Source: Phymatolithon calcareum
Lineage: Eukaryota > Rhodophyta > Florideophyceae > Hapalidiales
Direction of reading: 5' to 3'
Length of the DNA: 64,000 bases
Assembly (NCBI GenBank): GCA_977006965.1
Contig: OZ345381.1
Location: 1,550,001-1,614,000 of the forward strand
In this document: positions 29,651 to 41,459 of the stretch, in pieces
Numbering within the stretch: the stretch's first letter is position 1
How the letters are laid out: the number at the start of each line of letters is the position of its first letter
Program-made: the position numbers and the translations under genes
The notes under the pieces: generated by a model
Told to the model about the DNA's origin: nothing
Database searches by the model: none
Seen by the model: only the letters and a program-made list of their open reading frames with translations

Positions 29651-29914
29651 ATGGTCGTGAGCAAGGCGAAGAATTACGCAGAAGAATGCATGTTGAAGCT
29701 GACCGCGCTCAATGCTCTGATGAACACGTAAAAGCAAGACGCGACAAAGGCCCTACAAAGCATGCATGAGCTTGAACAACATACGGACCAGTTAGCTGCT
29801 ATAGTTCTTGCTAAACATGGAGCTCGAAACCCGCCAAAGCAACCTGGAGTGAAGCAGGCGATGGACATATTAATGGGGATAGATATCAAGATCAAAGCGA
29901 AGATGTTACAGTAG
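29651..29914 (+). pseudogene. Decayed ORF with one internal stop
   Basis: An 88-codon frame with a single TAA in the middle. It reads as a Lys/Gln/Leu-rich helical protein on both sides of the stop (NYAEECMLKLTALNALMNT, then QDATKALQSMHELEQHTDQL). The next frame upstream is also protein-like (MQVEVAAILSESALMNES), so a frameshift is likely. It lies 0.3 kb after the Harbinger-like remnant and may belong to the same dead element. Confidence 0.3.
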
Positions 29915-29975
29915 TGTGGATCGGAGAGTCAGTGCGTTTGTAGGCTTCTCCGTAAAGACTACTGCGTAAAGTGGC

Positions 29976-30050
29976 GCTGCTCTGGTCTTGGCGAGCGCCG
30001 GCGTTGAGGGTGTCCAAAATGAAAACATACTATTTACCCCCCTTCCCCAC
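29976..30050 (+). repeat. Dispersed repeat, copy B
   Basis: Diverged second copy of the repeat at 16177-16247, same strand. The similarity covers a short coding-like part (LVLASAGVEGV) and the AT-rich stretch after it. Confidence 0.45.
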
Positions 30051-31762
30051 TGATTCATATAGCATTCATGCCCTGGGCAGTGATCTGACGCTTCAAGGGC
30101 TAGGGCGACTGGAATATCACTAGATTCCCTCACCGCGAAGCATCAATCGCGATATCGTGAAGTAGGACAACAGAACCTTTTCTCCTAAATAGTTTCCAAC
30201 CCGGGTCATCCCATTGAAGGACGGCGGCTGAAGATTGGCTGCGTAGAGATATTGATGTTAAGCTACCCGAAGGTCTAAACTTGGTGTAGCTTTGGAGCTG
30301 CTGTGACCTCAAGTACCACTCGTATCTAGTAAAGTCCACTGTAGCTGTAATGATGTGAAGTTGTTCTAGGACAACTTCAAAAACCTGCAATAAAGAAGAA
30401 GAACCTTTTCTCTTCGAATGTTCTTTTCTTTGACCAGAGGTGGATTTTTGTGGACTGGAACATGCCGCATCTTCCTCCTCAACCATATATGAAGGCGTTC
30501 ATTTCAAGTTCGTAAAGAATCTGTCCCCAAGTGTGTTCCCGGGGATTGGTACCCTTCAAACAAAAATCTACTTTTCTTCTCCAAAGGCTCGAGGCATTCC
30601 TGCTGAGGTCCGACACCGTGATGCAAATGTCAAACTACAGTGCTTCTGATTGTTAATTCCCCACATATCTGCGAGACTTCGGTGTTCCAACTGAATGATC
30701 TGAGATCGACCCGCATTAAGCAGATATTCGTGTAGTACAGATGAATCGGAAGTGTAACCCAATCGTAAGAACTTGGAAGTTGGAAGCTTCTTATTGTCCA
30801 TTGTAAAATTGATGGGATGGAAGGTGTCACTTCTAATTCTGAATGTGCACAGGATTAGCGATCATGGATAATTTGAAGAAGGGACGTCAGTGATTTGATC
30901 GATCGTGAGCACGAGGAATAGTGCGTGGCAAAGAGCTAGGTTCCAGTAATAAAAGGAATTAAACCAACTCAAATGAACGCACCTAACGGGCTGTGGATGG
31001 CCAGTGAGTTCATGCAGTTGATCGCTGGACAGCGTGTCTTGAAAAGCATGACCCAGCAACCTGGATGAGGGCCTCCACGCTTGTGCGTTTGCAGAGCATG
31101 AACAAGTGACCTTACTTCAGTGGAAATATCACTCGCTGTCCTTGTTGCAAGGTTTTGTGGAATCAACTTTGCTCGAAGCACACAAAAGTAAAACATCTAG
31201 ATGTCCTATCTGTGTCGCGCTGAAGTGCAGACAAGCATACTGTTTTAAAATAATACATCCGCAGACTCACACCCAAAAGATCCACAGATTGATTTGAGAA
31301 GCTACTATCCCGCGACCAAGGATTTACGGTTCTCTAGTAGAGAAGTTGGTCAATCAGATGCAATCATCTTCGACACTTTTTGCCCTGTACATAGACTAAG
31401 AGTTATATTTTTTGGAAGCGAACAAGTCCTATTCAGCGTTATTGCGTTTTTTCACTCCTGGAGAAAGTGCCATGGAAATAACTTTACTGTAGAGGAAGGC
31501 GAAGAAACCACCAGCAGCTGAACGAATACGATACGGCGGCTGTGCGTGCACTTGAAAGTAAGAAGTCCCTCCACTGACGCGCTTTCATTTCAAAACTTTG
31601 CACTCCTCCCTCGTCGTCCTGGTTCACAGACGGGTTTGCAAAATCTGCATCGAAGGCGGAGAGACAGGTCCAATGCATCACTGCAGTCAGTATATCATCG
31701 GATATCTTTTACCGGCCCTGGAACAGTGCAAATAGAGTCGTTCAATCCCCAGAGATAGGAAG

Positions 31763-31816
31763 AAACCATGAAATCTGGATGATGTTCCTAGGAACATCAT
31801 CCAGATTTCATGGTTT
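31763..31816. repeat. Perfect 54-bp palindrome without spacer
   Basis: Each 27-base half is the exact reverse complement of the other; the centre is TCCT|AGGA between 31789 and 31790. The half-site begins AAACCATGAAATCTGGATGA. A palindrome of this length without a loop is normally unstable in replication, so it is either recent or an assembly join of two strands. Confidence 0.85.
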
Positions 31817-32051
31817 GAAAGTGTATGAACAAACTTCACAGTAGGATAATTTTAATTATTTTAAAAAAATTTTACGTCTTGGCCTTACAGTACTATGCCC
31901 AAATCTTGATATAAGTATCATAGGTAATGATAGAGCATCAACTGAGAGCTCTTATCGTTTAAGTTCCGTGATTACCATGATAATGACAATATTTTAGTCA
32001 CCAAATATGATAGGACGCAGATGAAACACTCATTATATCTACCATTCATGT

Positions 32052-32116
32052 GTATCATATTGACTTTCGGATAATGTCGAAAGTCTGATCAGGGGAACAT
32101 TCCCCTGGTCTGATAC
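32052..32116. repeat. Paired hairpins enclosed by a short inverted repeat
   Basis: GACTTTCG (32062-32069) pairs with CGAAAGTC (32078-32085). A second stem, ATCAGGGGAA against TTCCCCTGGT, follows. GTATCA and TGATAC enclose both. Transcribed, it would give a three-way fold. Confidence 0.45.
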
Positions 32117-33981
32117 ATTCTGATATCACGATAGTATTGTTGATTCCTGATACTGTACGTCGCCCATTGAAAATATTGTATTGGTGGTCCTTCCTACTCA
32201 CGTGTTTGGGACGAGAGGCACCTGCGCAGGTATGATCTTCTAGGCTTGACGCAAATCCAAATTTGGAGAGCGTAACCTGGTGCTCTTTACAGCACTGTAA
32301 TGTCACGGCGATCTGCGTCGAAATGAACTATTTTAGAATCGCCAGTTCTCGAAAAAATCTAAATTTTGGCATTGGTGATGTACGTCGAAAAATCAGTATA
32401 AAACTGGTGAAATTGAGGGCCGTATCTACAGTAGTGACCCTTTCGGTCCGTAATTCGAGGACCTGTTTTGCCAATCGTGGAAGAAGCAATACTGTAACAC
32501 AGCAGCGGCGAAACAGATGAATTCGGCTCCGGTTCTTGCACCATGGGGCAGTTCGTTGCACTGTAACTGCAACTGAGCACGTATTGCTATACGCATATGA
32601 TCGCTAAATGTGATCGTCGAAACATCAGCTGCATGGAATCGAAAATTTAACGCTGTCTGTGGACCAACGTCGCACCCGTCCACGAACTATACAATAAAAT
32701 CATGCTCGTGCTTACTGTCCAATAATTTGCTGCTCTTGAAGCATTCTCCACCTGTCTCGCTGGAAGGCAAAAGTTGGATGTGGATTGGCGCAACTGTGAG
32801 CAGACGGATGGAAAGCATGCCCATACTGGTACAGATATGTAAATTGCTTGGCGGACCTGCAGACCTATCGTTCAGCACGAGCGATCTGGGGAAGGTGCCC
32901 AAGTTGTTCAATCTCAGTGTTTAGATTGTTTTGGAGCTGGGACAGCACTACAGTTTTATCACTCTCGTCTAGTAAAATCGCTTCTCTTCTCTACAGGACG
33001 ATGAGGCATCATTGACCATCGAATTCGTCCTTAGTCAGTGTTCCAAGTATGGTACAGGGGATGAGAAACAGCTCAATGGAAATTTGGAGGGGGCTATCAA
33101 CGAAGAAATTCTTTACAATTTGCTGCGATCCCTAAATTATTTTGCAGATCAATAACTACAAAGGCATACTGTGTAATAAACATTCTGCTGTCAAAAGTTT
33201 GTATTTCAAAAACTAAAATATGAGTTAGGACGGGAAAGTACAGTGCCAACACGGATCCAATGCAGGTTTTAGATCCAATTGTGATCCACGTTGCAGGTGC
33301 TGTTCCGGATGCAGGTGTGATAAATCTCCATAAATAGAATAGAAATATTCGTTTTTGAGGTTCAAAGGTGTCAGATTCGACACCGGTGTCTGTATGTAAA
33401 TCGAAACTGTAAGGACACCCGGTTTGTGCCCCAACTTGCACAGTAGTGCGGATTTTCGCAGAGGCACACTCTTCGTGGAGGAATTCCTCCGACGCCGTCG
33501 ACATCGTCTTTGTCTCGCCCAGGCGAGCTCCTGCATCTCCGCCATAGGGCGCCACTGCGCACTGGCGGAGCGGCTGCATTCCATCCCGTTGTCCTGCCAT
33601 CACTTTTCGCCCTCGTCGAGCTCACGTCCGCTCTGATTTACCACTGTATCGTGCGTCTTGCCTCGGTACCTGTTCGGCGTTGGCGAGCTGCATCGTTCTC
33701 TTCGCGACAAGATCAGAGGCTGACCTGCGATTTCCTCAGGCGTCCTGCAGAATACTGCCCAAAAGAATTTTCTGCATGGTCCCAGGAACCGATTTATCGT
33801 TCTTTCTTTTGAAAGCGCGTTCGCTGCTCAACGTCGACAACCGTCGAATATCTGGGCTCGGTTCCTTGCACGCTTTGTGACTTTTTGCACATAATCTCCT
33901 GTTGCGCGTGCCTCGAAGCGTTGCATTTGGATTACGTCGGCCATTGTTGCGAACCGGGGGTTCACCGACGAGACCTGCGAC

Positions 33982-36900
33982 ATGGCACATGAACCGGAAC
34001 CTCCCGTCGAAACAGACCCGACTGGGCGATTCACGAGAGTACGTATTTCCATTTTCTAATCGAATTATCAGTGGCAGCATCGAGAAGCGCGGAGCACTGC
34101 GCATGCATTCACATGAGTGACGCACTGCATTTTCTTTTGGATCTGCTGCGCTGCAATTTTGCAGTGCAACATTGAAATGCAAATTTTAGTTGCATATGCT
34201 TCGTTGATCTAAAAATGGTGCCCGCGTTTGCGCGTTCAATTCGAATCGTTGCATTGATTATGCTAACCTGACTTCATGTACTCTTTGTGTCTTGGCGCTG
34301 TCTTTCGGTTCCTGTAGTTTCGTTCCATTCTTGGAAGAGGTGCGTACAAGACTGTTTATCGCGCGTTCGACACCGATGAGGCATTGGAGGTGGCTTGGAA
34401 CAAGTTGCATGTGGAAAGACTGTCAAAGCATGACTTGGAGAAGGTTTCAAATGAAGTGGAGCTGTTGAAACGCGTGCACCACAAAAACATTATTCGCTTC
34501 TACCACACCTGGACAAATCCGGCCGGTAATGGTGCACAGACGATCGATTTTATCACTGAGCAGATGACCTCAGGCACGCTCAAAGAATATTTGAAGAAAG
34601 CGAGAGCGATCAAGCTAAAGGTGATCCGAAGGTGGTGCTCAAATATTTTGGAAGCAATCGCGTACCTACACGCGCAGCACCCTCCAATTATGCATCGCGA
34701 TCTCAAATGCGAGAACATCTTCATTAACGGACATGTCGGAGAGGTAAAGATTGGTGACTTGGGGCTTTCCCGAGTGAAGGTTCGAGACAAAGCAGATTCT
34801 GTCATTGGAACGCCGGAGTTCATGGCGCCTGAACTGTATGAGGAATGCTACACGGAAAAAGTGGATATCTATGCGTTTGGAATGTGCTTGCTAGAGATGG
34901 TCGCTATGGAGTATCCTTATTCCGAGTGCACAAATTTGGCCCAAATCTTCAAGAAGGTGTATAATGATGAGAGGCCAAAAGCGTTTGATCGAATCGTGGA
35001 ATGTGACGTCAAGAATGTCATTGCGGCTTGCTTGCGACGTGAAGCGTCTCGACCTTCTGCTGCTGAGCTACTTCAACATCCTCTTTTCAGGGATTGGCAG
35101 CAAGATGATGGGAAAGAGACAAACTTGTCCCTCTTGCGTCGCTCAGGCGACGGTAAGGGAAGTAGGGCGACAAGCTCTCGCAGTAATGGGACCGCAGGGT
35201 ATGGTGCTAATGTCATTGACTGGTCCGATCAACTCGATCGCACTCTTCTTGTGTCTATGCCTGATGGAGAAGCCGGGAATGAAGTGGAGCAAGGGGCAAA
35301 CGTTTCAGTTGTTGCCTCCCAAGCGAATGAAACCGGTGGGTTCACGGTCGGACTGGAAATTCCATTCGGAGACAAAATTAAGGGAGTTCAATTTACTTTC
35401 GATCCATTCACAGACAATCCGAGGCATATTGCGCAGGAGATGGTGAATGAATTCCACCTGTCTGCGGATCAGTTAATCGTCATTGAAGAAGAAGTTGAAC
35501 GACAAGTTCGTTCCGCTCGTGAACAACGAGAAGCTGCTTCCCGAAATGCCACTCCGCAACACGTCGGCCGAAACGCTGTATCCACGACAAATAACGCTGT
35601 AGCCGCAGAAAAATCTGTCTCTGGAGCTCAGCCGATTGAGGCGCTCCGCACACAAGAAGTATCTGAAGCTGTTGTGGCACCCCATCCAATACAATCTCGG
35701 TCTGGGACTGGCATGGCACCGGATGTTGTATCGGCACGCTCGGCGATTGTGGAAACCGGCTCGGTTGAGAATTATCCTACCAATGACACGTCAGTACCAC
35801 AAGCTCATCCCGACATTCTGCCGCCGCCACCACAGTCAGCACCAGAACAAAGGGATGTACAGAATGCAAATCAGGAACAAGAGTATCACCAAGATTTGCA
35901 AAGTTCTGAAACTACCATCCAGGTACCATCTACTCACCAAACTATTCCATCGGATGCTGGGCCGCCCTCCGGTATACCGAGTAGTAACGCTTCAGATTCC
36001 GGATACTACTCTGGGCCTGCGCGTGATCAGGAACAAAGTACGCATTTTCAAATATCCAAAGAAGGTCTGGATGTTGATGTTGAGAGTGGAATACAATCAC
36101 GTCCCCCGCAAATGACATTATTGCACCATGAGGCTCCAGAAGCCCCGCTAAACGTTACACACAATCCGAATGGTACTGTGCACGAGCAGCATCAAATTGG
36201 TATTCCAACTGGCGAATCACTGCCATACTCGCAGATTACGTCATCGTCGCAAGGGACCGCAAGTCAGGAGTTTGGTCAGGGAGGTACAGGACGTGCAAGC
36301 GGGTCGGAAAGCAGCATTGCACCCCACGTTTCTTCGCATCTTCCTCCTGCTCAAATGGAGGCTGCAGTGCCACCTCCGACTTATATGTATGCTCCACGTG
36401 AAGGTATGCCGAGGAGCAGAGAGTTTCTGAATCGCCAGTCTCCGCAACGGTCTACTCATTCTTTATCTTTCGCGGAGCCACTCCAGCAAGGGGGGTATTC
36501 AGATGACAGCGCTTCTCGCCACGCTCCTTCTGCCCAGCAGCAGAGAGAGGAAACGCATTCACGCTCAGCCGGGTCGGGTCACTACAATGTTTTGCCGCCG
36601 ATCACGTCTGCCCCAATGCCCGCGGTACGCAGTGAAGGCGAGCATCCTGCGCCTGCCGCTATTCCGCATTCTGCATCCGAACAGCTTCATGCCATCGCGA
36701 GTCAATCCGTGGACTTGAATGCACCACATCGATCCGTTTCGGCACCGGCGGGGACGATTGTCATTGATGACTCGGCTGACTTTTCGGGACAACGTCGTGG
36801 AGTGTCACCAATGCCAGCGGATATGGTTCCAATCTTGACTCCGAATATGCAGTCGTTGGCAGCAGATGAAAATTTAGTCAAAGTGCGGCCCCCAGGTATG

Positions 36901-38931
36901 GAACAACGTGCAACTGGTCATTCCGCCACATCCTCGATGCCAAGCTCAAGACCGCCCAGTATTGTTGTTGTGGGAGGGGAACGTAGAAGCTCTTCTCGTG
37001 AAAAGCGGCATTTGTCTGTTCCGAGCTTGTCTGCAAAATCACTACCGGAGTATAGTCGAACGGAAGGATCGAAGGTTCCGCGGAGTGCATCTCTGATGTC
37101 AAATGTAGCGGACGTGTCAAGATATCCTGTACCCCTCGAAAAAGATGCTACCTCGGTTTCTGGACATGCCTCTGCCTCCCCCTCGGCTATTAGTAGACGT
37201 TCGTCTTCGTGGCGAAGCTCTCAATCTGATGAAAGTAGTAGTGACGTCGCACTCCGTGCTTCTACGTCGGACTCTGTATTGGGAGTAACTTTCGACCAGA
37301 GGGGGCTGGCTGCATGTCTGGAACTTATGGAGCACTGTGCGAAGGGCCGTTTCGCATCAGTTTTGCAAAAGCTTGATCAGGGCACGCCAGCTCAGTTTGC
37401 AGACTACGACAAGCGGACACCACTTCACCTTGCTTCTGCAAGAGGACATATGGAAGTTTGTATACTGCTACTGGAAAGAGGAGCCAATGTAAGTGCACGA
37501 GACAGATGGGGTCGCACTCCATTCTCTGATGCAAAGAACAACAGTCACGAAGCTGTTATTGATTTGCTGAAGAAGCATGGCGCTGTGGAGGACATTGACA
37601 TGTCTTCAGACGTTGCAAGCTTGCAGTTACTGCAATATGCATCGAAAGGAGATCTTGAAGCAGTTCGAGGCCGTCTTGTTGCAGGTGCTAGTGCGACGTA
37701 CGCGGACTACGATCAGCGAACTGCTCTGCATTTGGCTTGCGCTGAAGGGCATGCGGAAGTTGCGGAGCTCTTACTTGTGAACAATGCAGATCCCACTGTA
37801 CTGGATTCACTCGGACGCACACCAGTAGACGATGCGATCATGAATGGTCATCGTAATGTTTTGCGAGTACTACGGCAATATGGAGCTGAGATTCCAAGGC
37901 ATTTGATGGGTTCTCACTCGGACTCTCAGCATCAGTTGGGACTAGACTTGGTGGAACATGCTGCCAAGGGCCGTAGCAATGCCGTACAGAAATGTTTGCG
38001 CAATGGCGCTAATGCGAATTTTCAAGACTACGATAAGCGAACACCTCTGCATTTGGCTGCTGTCGAAGGTCATATAGATATTGTCGAGATTCTATTGCAG
38101 GCGGGGGCGAACGCGACAATACGAGATAGATGGGGAGCTACTCCAAGAGACGGAGCATTGAAAGAGCAGCGGACGGCAGTGGTGGATGAACTTGACAATT
38201 GGGGGAAACGTATGGCTGAAAAGAATGCATCTGTCGGAGAGGTGAGAACTGTGGCGAACGGAGGGCGTGATGGAAGATCTCATTCGATTCATGGTTTTAA
38301 GTCTAGCTCTCTCGGTGGTCCAGATGGAGAACGTCTTTTGCCTGCTCCAAGCGCGTCGATGAGCTCATTTGCAATGCACCCGGACATGTTTGTGGAGAAG
38401 TATCCATCATCTACTTCAAATGCACCCATTTTGGATGCCAAAAATTTGAATCCACCGCCACCTGTGCATACTACTGCTACTTTCGAACCGCAGAATGAAG
38501 GAAGAGACGGTGAAATCGATGAGCAGGAACGGATACTGCAGGCGGAGTATAATGAAAAGTTGAGGAGGCTTAGGGAGAGTCGATCAGCTTCACAGAATCC
38601 TTCCATAATACCCGCCTCAGGGCTCCAAGCAAGCAGTTCGGGAGGTACTTGGCGGCAGGAAAACTTGCCTTCTGTGGGAACGACGTCGACTTCTTCGCTT
38701 TCGGTTGTCATTCCTCGTGCAAACAGCCCAGTGATTTCGGAAATGCCTAGCGTTGCTCCAGTTGCTAAGAAGAGCCACGATGGTGTTGATGTCAATGTTA
38801 GTGGACATGCTGTTGAAGGGCAGGAAGGCGATCAAGAAGACAAGGCTGAAGAGTTAGCAAGCGAGATTGTGGACGACATTATTGACCTAGTAGTGCAGGA
38901 TTCTAGTGAGTCAGAAGGGAATGTTATGTAG
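33982..38931 (+). CDS. WNK: WNK-type protein kinase with C-terminal ankyrin repeats
   Basis: Predicted cytosolic Ser/Thr kinase of 1556 residues, a possible ion/osmotic-stress regulator. Exon 1 is 33982-34038 and exon 2 is 34318-38931, with a 279-nt intron (GTACGT...CCTGTAG). Splicing gives GRFTRFRSILGRGAYKTVYR and completes the kinase N-lobe. WNK hallmarks: the ATP-binding Lys sits in the glycine loop (K30), and the usual beta-3 Lys is Asn (EVAWNKL). HRDLKCEN (145-152), DLG (166-168) and GTPEFMAPELYEE follow. An OSR1/CCT-like autoinhibitory segment lies at about 360-414 (GFTVGLEIPFGDKIKGVQF). A long Ser/Pro/Gln-rich linker runs to about 1010, then three pairs of ankyrin repeats (about 1014-1310) with the DYDKRTPLHLA motif. 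A short coiled coil and an acidic tail end the protein. Ankyrin repeats are not part of plant or animal WNKs I know. Confidence 0.85.
34039..34317 (+). other. Intron in the WNK gene
   Basis: A 279-nt GT-AG intron in phase 0, starting GTACGTATTT and ending GGTTCCTGTAG. It is the longest intron found here and lies 19 codons after the start. Confidence 0.75.
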
Positions 38932-39205
38932 TATGTACAACAGCGAGAAAAAAGCTAGGAAGAAATGTAGTAGTCTGAACATTTTTCTTTTAAATACGAT
39001 GTCTACACACTTCCTCCTACCACGCTAGAGAGACGTCGCCAACTCTGTGAAAAGAGCAAGCACCAAACGTGGAATACGGACAGGGTTATTCCAGCGACAT
39101 CTTTGCTCAGAACATGGAAAGCCGTTAGACTGGTAATGGCAATGCCCGCCACGCTCGCCTCGCTATCCATTCCATGGTTTTCATTCTGAAGAGCGCTCTA
39201 TAGCG

Positions 39206-40747
39206 TTATCTTATTAATGAATCCTTGGTTGATAGCTGCCAGAGTTTTACCGAATGATCGGTAGACCCTGTGATGGCGGCGAATCCCTGAGCATCGTTAA
39301 AGCTGGAAAGACAAGTAACGGGTCCCAAATGTCCACCATGTTCTCCCAATTGCTCCTTGGTCTCCATGTTGTACACCTTGAGCGTACGATCAGCACACGC
39401 GACAATCATCCTCTGTTCATCAAATTTCAACGCATTGATTCTCGCCCCAACATCGACCACGGACATACAACTGCCAGTGCGCAGATCCCAAAACCGAAGG
39501 GTGCAATCAGTTCCGCCCGAAATCAAGTGCGTGTCGTTAAATTGCAGCGCGCGCACAGCGCCCACAGTGTGTCCCTTCAGTGTGCGATGACACATTCCGG
39601 TACGCATATCATGCATGCGGATGACACTGTCGCCGCCGCCAGACGCCACGCCATGTTTGAGAAATTGGAGGCAATATACACCGCTTTCATGGCCCTGGAT
39701 AACTTTGCAATTGTCGCTACTGGCGCCTAGATCTGTGTATCGCAGGGTCTTATCGAGTGATCCGGAAATTAAAATATTGTCATCATCGAGCTGCACGCAA
39801 GTCACTCCGGCCTCATGACCACGTAGCGTGGCGCGACATGTCCCGCGTCCGTGTGCATCATTGAGATCCCAAATCTTGACGGTTTTGTCACCCGATCCAG
39901 ACACTGCACGCTGTCCGCCGCGCGCAAAAGCCACAGCATGTACCCATCCCTCGTGTCCATAAAGCGTATCCAGTCGCCTTCCAGTTGCCACATCCCAGGT
40001 GCGCAGTGAGCGGTCTGCGCTTGCTGTGACAAGAACTTCGGATTGCGAACACACATCGAGACCGAGAACATTGCCGGTGTGACCGTATAGTGTGCGGCGG
40101 CACGCGGCGGAAGGTCGTGGGCGCGGATGGGGGATAGTGGCGCGTGATTTAGTAGGATGGGCGTTACCCTTAAGGTCGCGAATGGTGGCCTCGAAACGTA
40201 GGGATTCGGAAGAAATATGGGCGACTTTTTCATCCATACTTGCAATCTTCTCCCGATTTTCCTCATCCCGCAGTCCTAGAGTGTCTAAACTTTCTTCGAG
40301 ACGCCCCTTCTGTTGCAGAAGTTCATTCAGACGGACCTCCAGGTCTCGTAGGGAATTCACGACATTGACACGCTCCGCGAAGATCTTGGCGCTCTCGCGC
40401 AGTAGGAAATCACGCTCATTCTTCAGTTCGAGATAGAGTCGCGCGACATTCTCCAAAGACACGAAGTGAGGACTTGGGTTGGGGCCGTCCATGGCCATGC
40501 TCATTGGGGCGACCTCATGTGGGGTGGTGATGCGAGTGGGTGCGAGATTGCTGCGATGGGGCATAATGAGGGCTTTATTTTCAGCCGAAATGTCCTCCAC
40601 GATGAACGGCACAGAGTTTTCGCCGCCGGGTGGGGTGGGGGGAAGAGCCCATATACTTGGAGGATGTGCGGATTGTTGAAAATCCTGCGTGGGCGAGGAT
40701 GGTGGCTCCTCCACGGACGTGCCGTTCATGTGAACCGCTTTAGTCAT
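39206..40747 (-). CDS. MDA1: Coiled-coil plus WD40 protein, resembles mitochondrial division factor MDA1/Mdv1
   Basis: A 513-residue protein with a Pro/Ser-rich N-terminus (1-95), a coiled coil (about 97-193, NERDFLLRESAKIFAERVN onward) and seven WD40 repeats (about 217-510, beginning RRTLYGHTGNVLGLDVC). Individual repeats show GH...WD spacing, e.g. GHEGWVHAVAF with SGSGDKTVKIWDL. This coiled-coil/beta-propeller order is that of fungal Mdv1/Caf4 and of MDA1 from the red alga Cyanidioschyzon, which recruit dynamin to dividing mitochondria on the cytosolic face. WD40 proteins are many, so TUP1- or other propeller proteins remain possible. The gene converges on the WNK gene (274 bp between stops) and diverges from the mitochondrial L12 gene. 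Confidence 0.6.
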   Translation of the reverse strand: MTKAVHMNGTSVEEPPSSPTQDFQQSAHPPSIWALPPTPPGGENSVPFIVEDISAENKALIMPHRSNLAPTRITTPHEVAPMSMAMDGPNPSPHFVSLENVARLYLELKNERDFLLRESAKIFAERVNVVNSLRDLEVRLNELLQQKGRLEESLDTLGLRDEENREKIASMDEKVAHISSESLRFEATIRDLKGNAHPTKSRATIPHPRPRPSAACRRTLYGHTGNVLGLDVCSQSEVLVTASADRSLRTWDVATGRRLDTLYGHEGWVHAVAFARGGQRAVSGSGDKTVKIWDLNDAHGRGTCRATLRGHEAGVTCVQLDDDNILISGSLDKTLRYTDLGASSDNCKVIQGHESGVYCLQFLKHGVASGGGDSVIRMHDMRTGMCHRTLKGHTVGAVRALQFNDTHLISGGTDCTLRFWDLRTGSCMSVVDVGARINALKFDEQRMIVACADRTLKVYNMETKEQLGEHGGHLGPVTCLSSFNDAQGFAAITGSTDHSVKLWQLSTKDSLIR

Positions 40748-41459
40748 CGGATTATGTTCTTTCGTTATCCGCTGGTTCGTCCAAGCTTAAGTTCAGCTGG
40801 TCACATTCTCTGTTTTCATTCGGTACGAAAACGTATGATATTCAAAATTTTTGGGGCTATGTTCTTCTATTGGCTAAATATTTCATAATTCTAAGGTTTT
40901 TCTGAATGACATTGGAATTAAGAAAATTTTAGCCAATAGAAGGTTGCCTTGTGATCCCAATTCCGAAATAAACTGGCAGCTCTGTAAATATATTTTACAT
41001 TCTGTCGTCGGTAGAGGACAATGCAGAACTGTGCGGAGTCCGGTCCTCTCGCCCACCCGAAATAGATAACATCTTCTCTCCGTGAAGTGCTGTACTGTAG
41101 AACTGTGCCCGTGATGATACATTCAGCTGGACAAATTTGTCCCTCATCGAGAATATGATATGATACAGGCCTGAGGGCCATTTTGAGAAAACTATATGTA
41201 TTTATTACAAAAGGACCAAAAACATTAAATATTTTCATATTTTGCCACGTGTCTTCCGACCCCGTTGAGACCGTCCAACGTGCGCTGCGCGCGATCCGTC
41301 TCGGTTGTGCTCTACCCACAACGCCGAGTACAGACAGCTCCTTCGTCCGGATCAATTCAATTTCGGCGTTTCTCGTACTGTAGAGTCAACATCTCTTCTC
41401 TTTCAAGAGCAGGCAGGATTGGAATCAGCTTCAGAACCTGATCCTCAATCACGCGCAAA
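40748..41459. other. Divergent promoter region between WD40 and bL12m genes
   Basis: A 712-bp gap with a fold-back repeat (40864-40942) on the WD40 side and TACTGTA heptamers at 41093 and 41376, the latter 84 bp above the bL12m start. No gene is seen. Confidence 0.5.
40864..40942. repeat. Fold-back repeat with about 28-bp arms
   Basis: CTTCTATTGGCTAAA from 40864 is exactly repeated in inverse at the right end (to 40942), and the pairing continues inward for about 13 more bases with three mismatches. It lies 117 bp upstream of the WD40 start codon. Each arm contains the CCAAT-box complement ATTGG, so the element brings two CCAAT boxes in opposite orientation. Confidence 0.6.

Larger units (their letters stand above)
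28485..33981. other. 5.5-kb gap rich in fold-back repeats and remnants
   Basis: No intact gene. It holds perfect palindromes (28587-28618, 28767-28789, 31763-31816), a hairpin pair (32052-32116), transposon-like remnants (29095-29361, 29651-29914), dispersed repeat copy B (29976-30050) and heptamers at 29907, 31495, 31886, 32151, 32427 and 32490. The last few hundred bases are presumably promoter and leader of the WNK gene; no TATA box was recognised. Confidence 0.5.

Noticed and set aside
34384-34386. Start of the kinase at 34384
   Set aside because: The codon is TTG and the kinase glycine loop lies upstream; splicing to the ATG at 33982 completes the domain.
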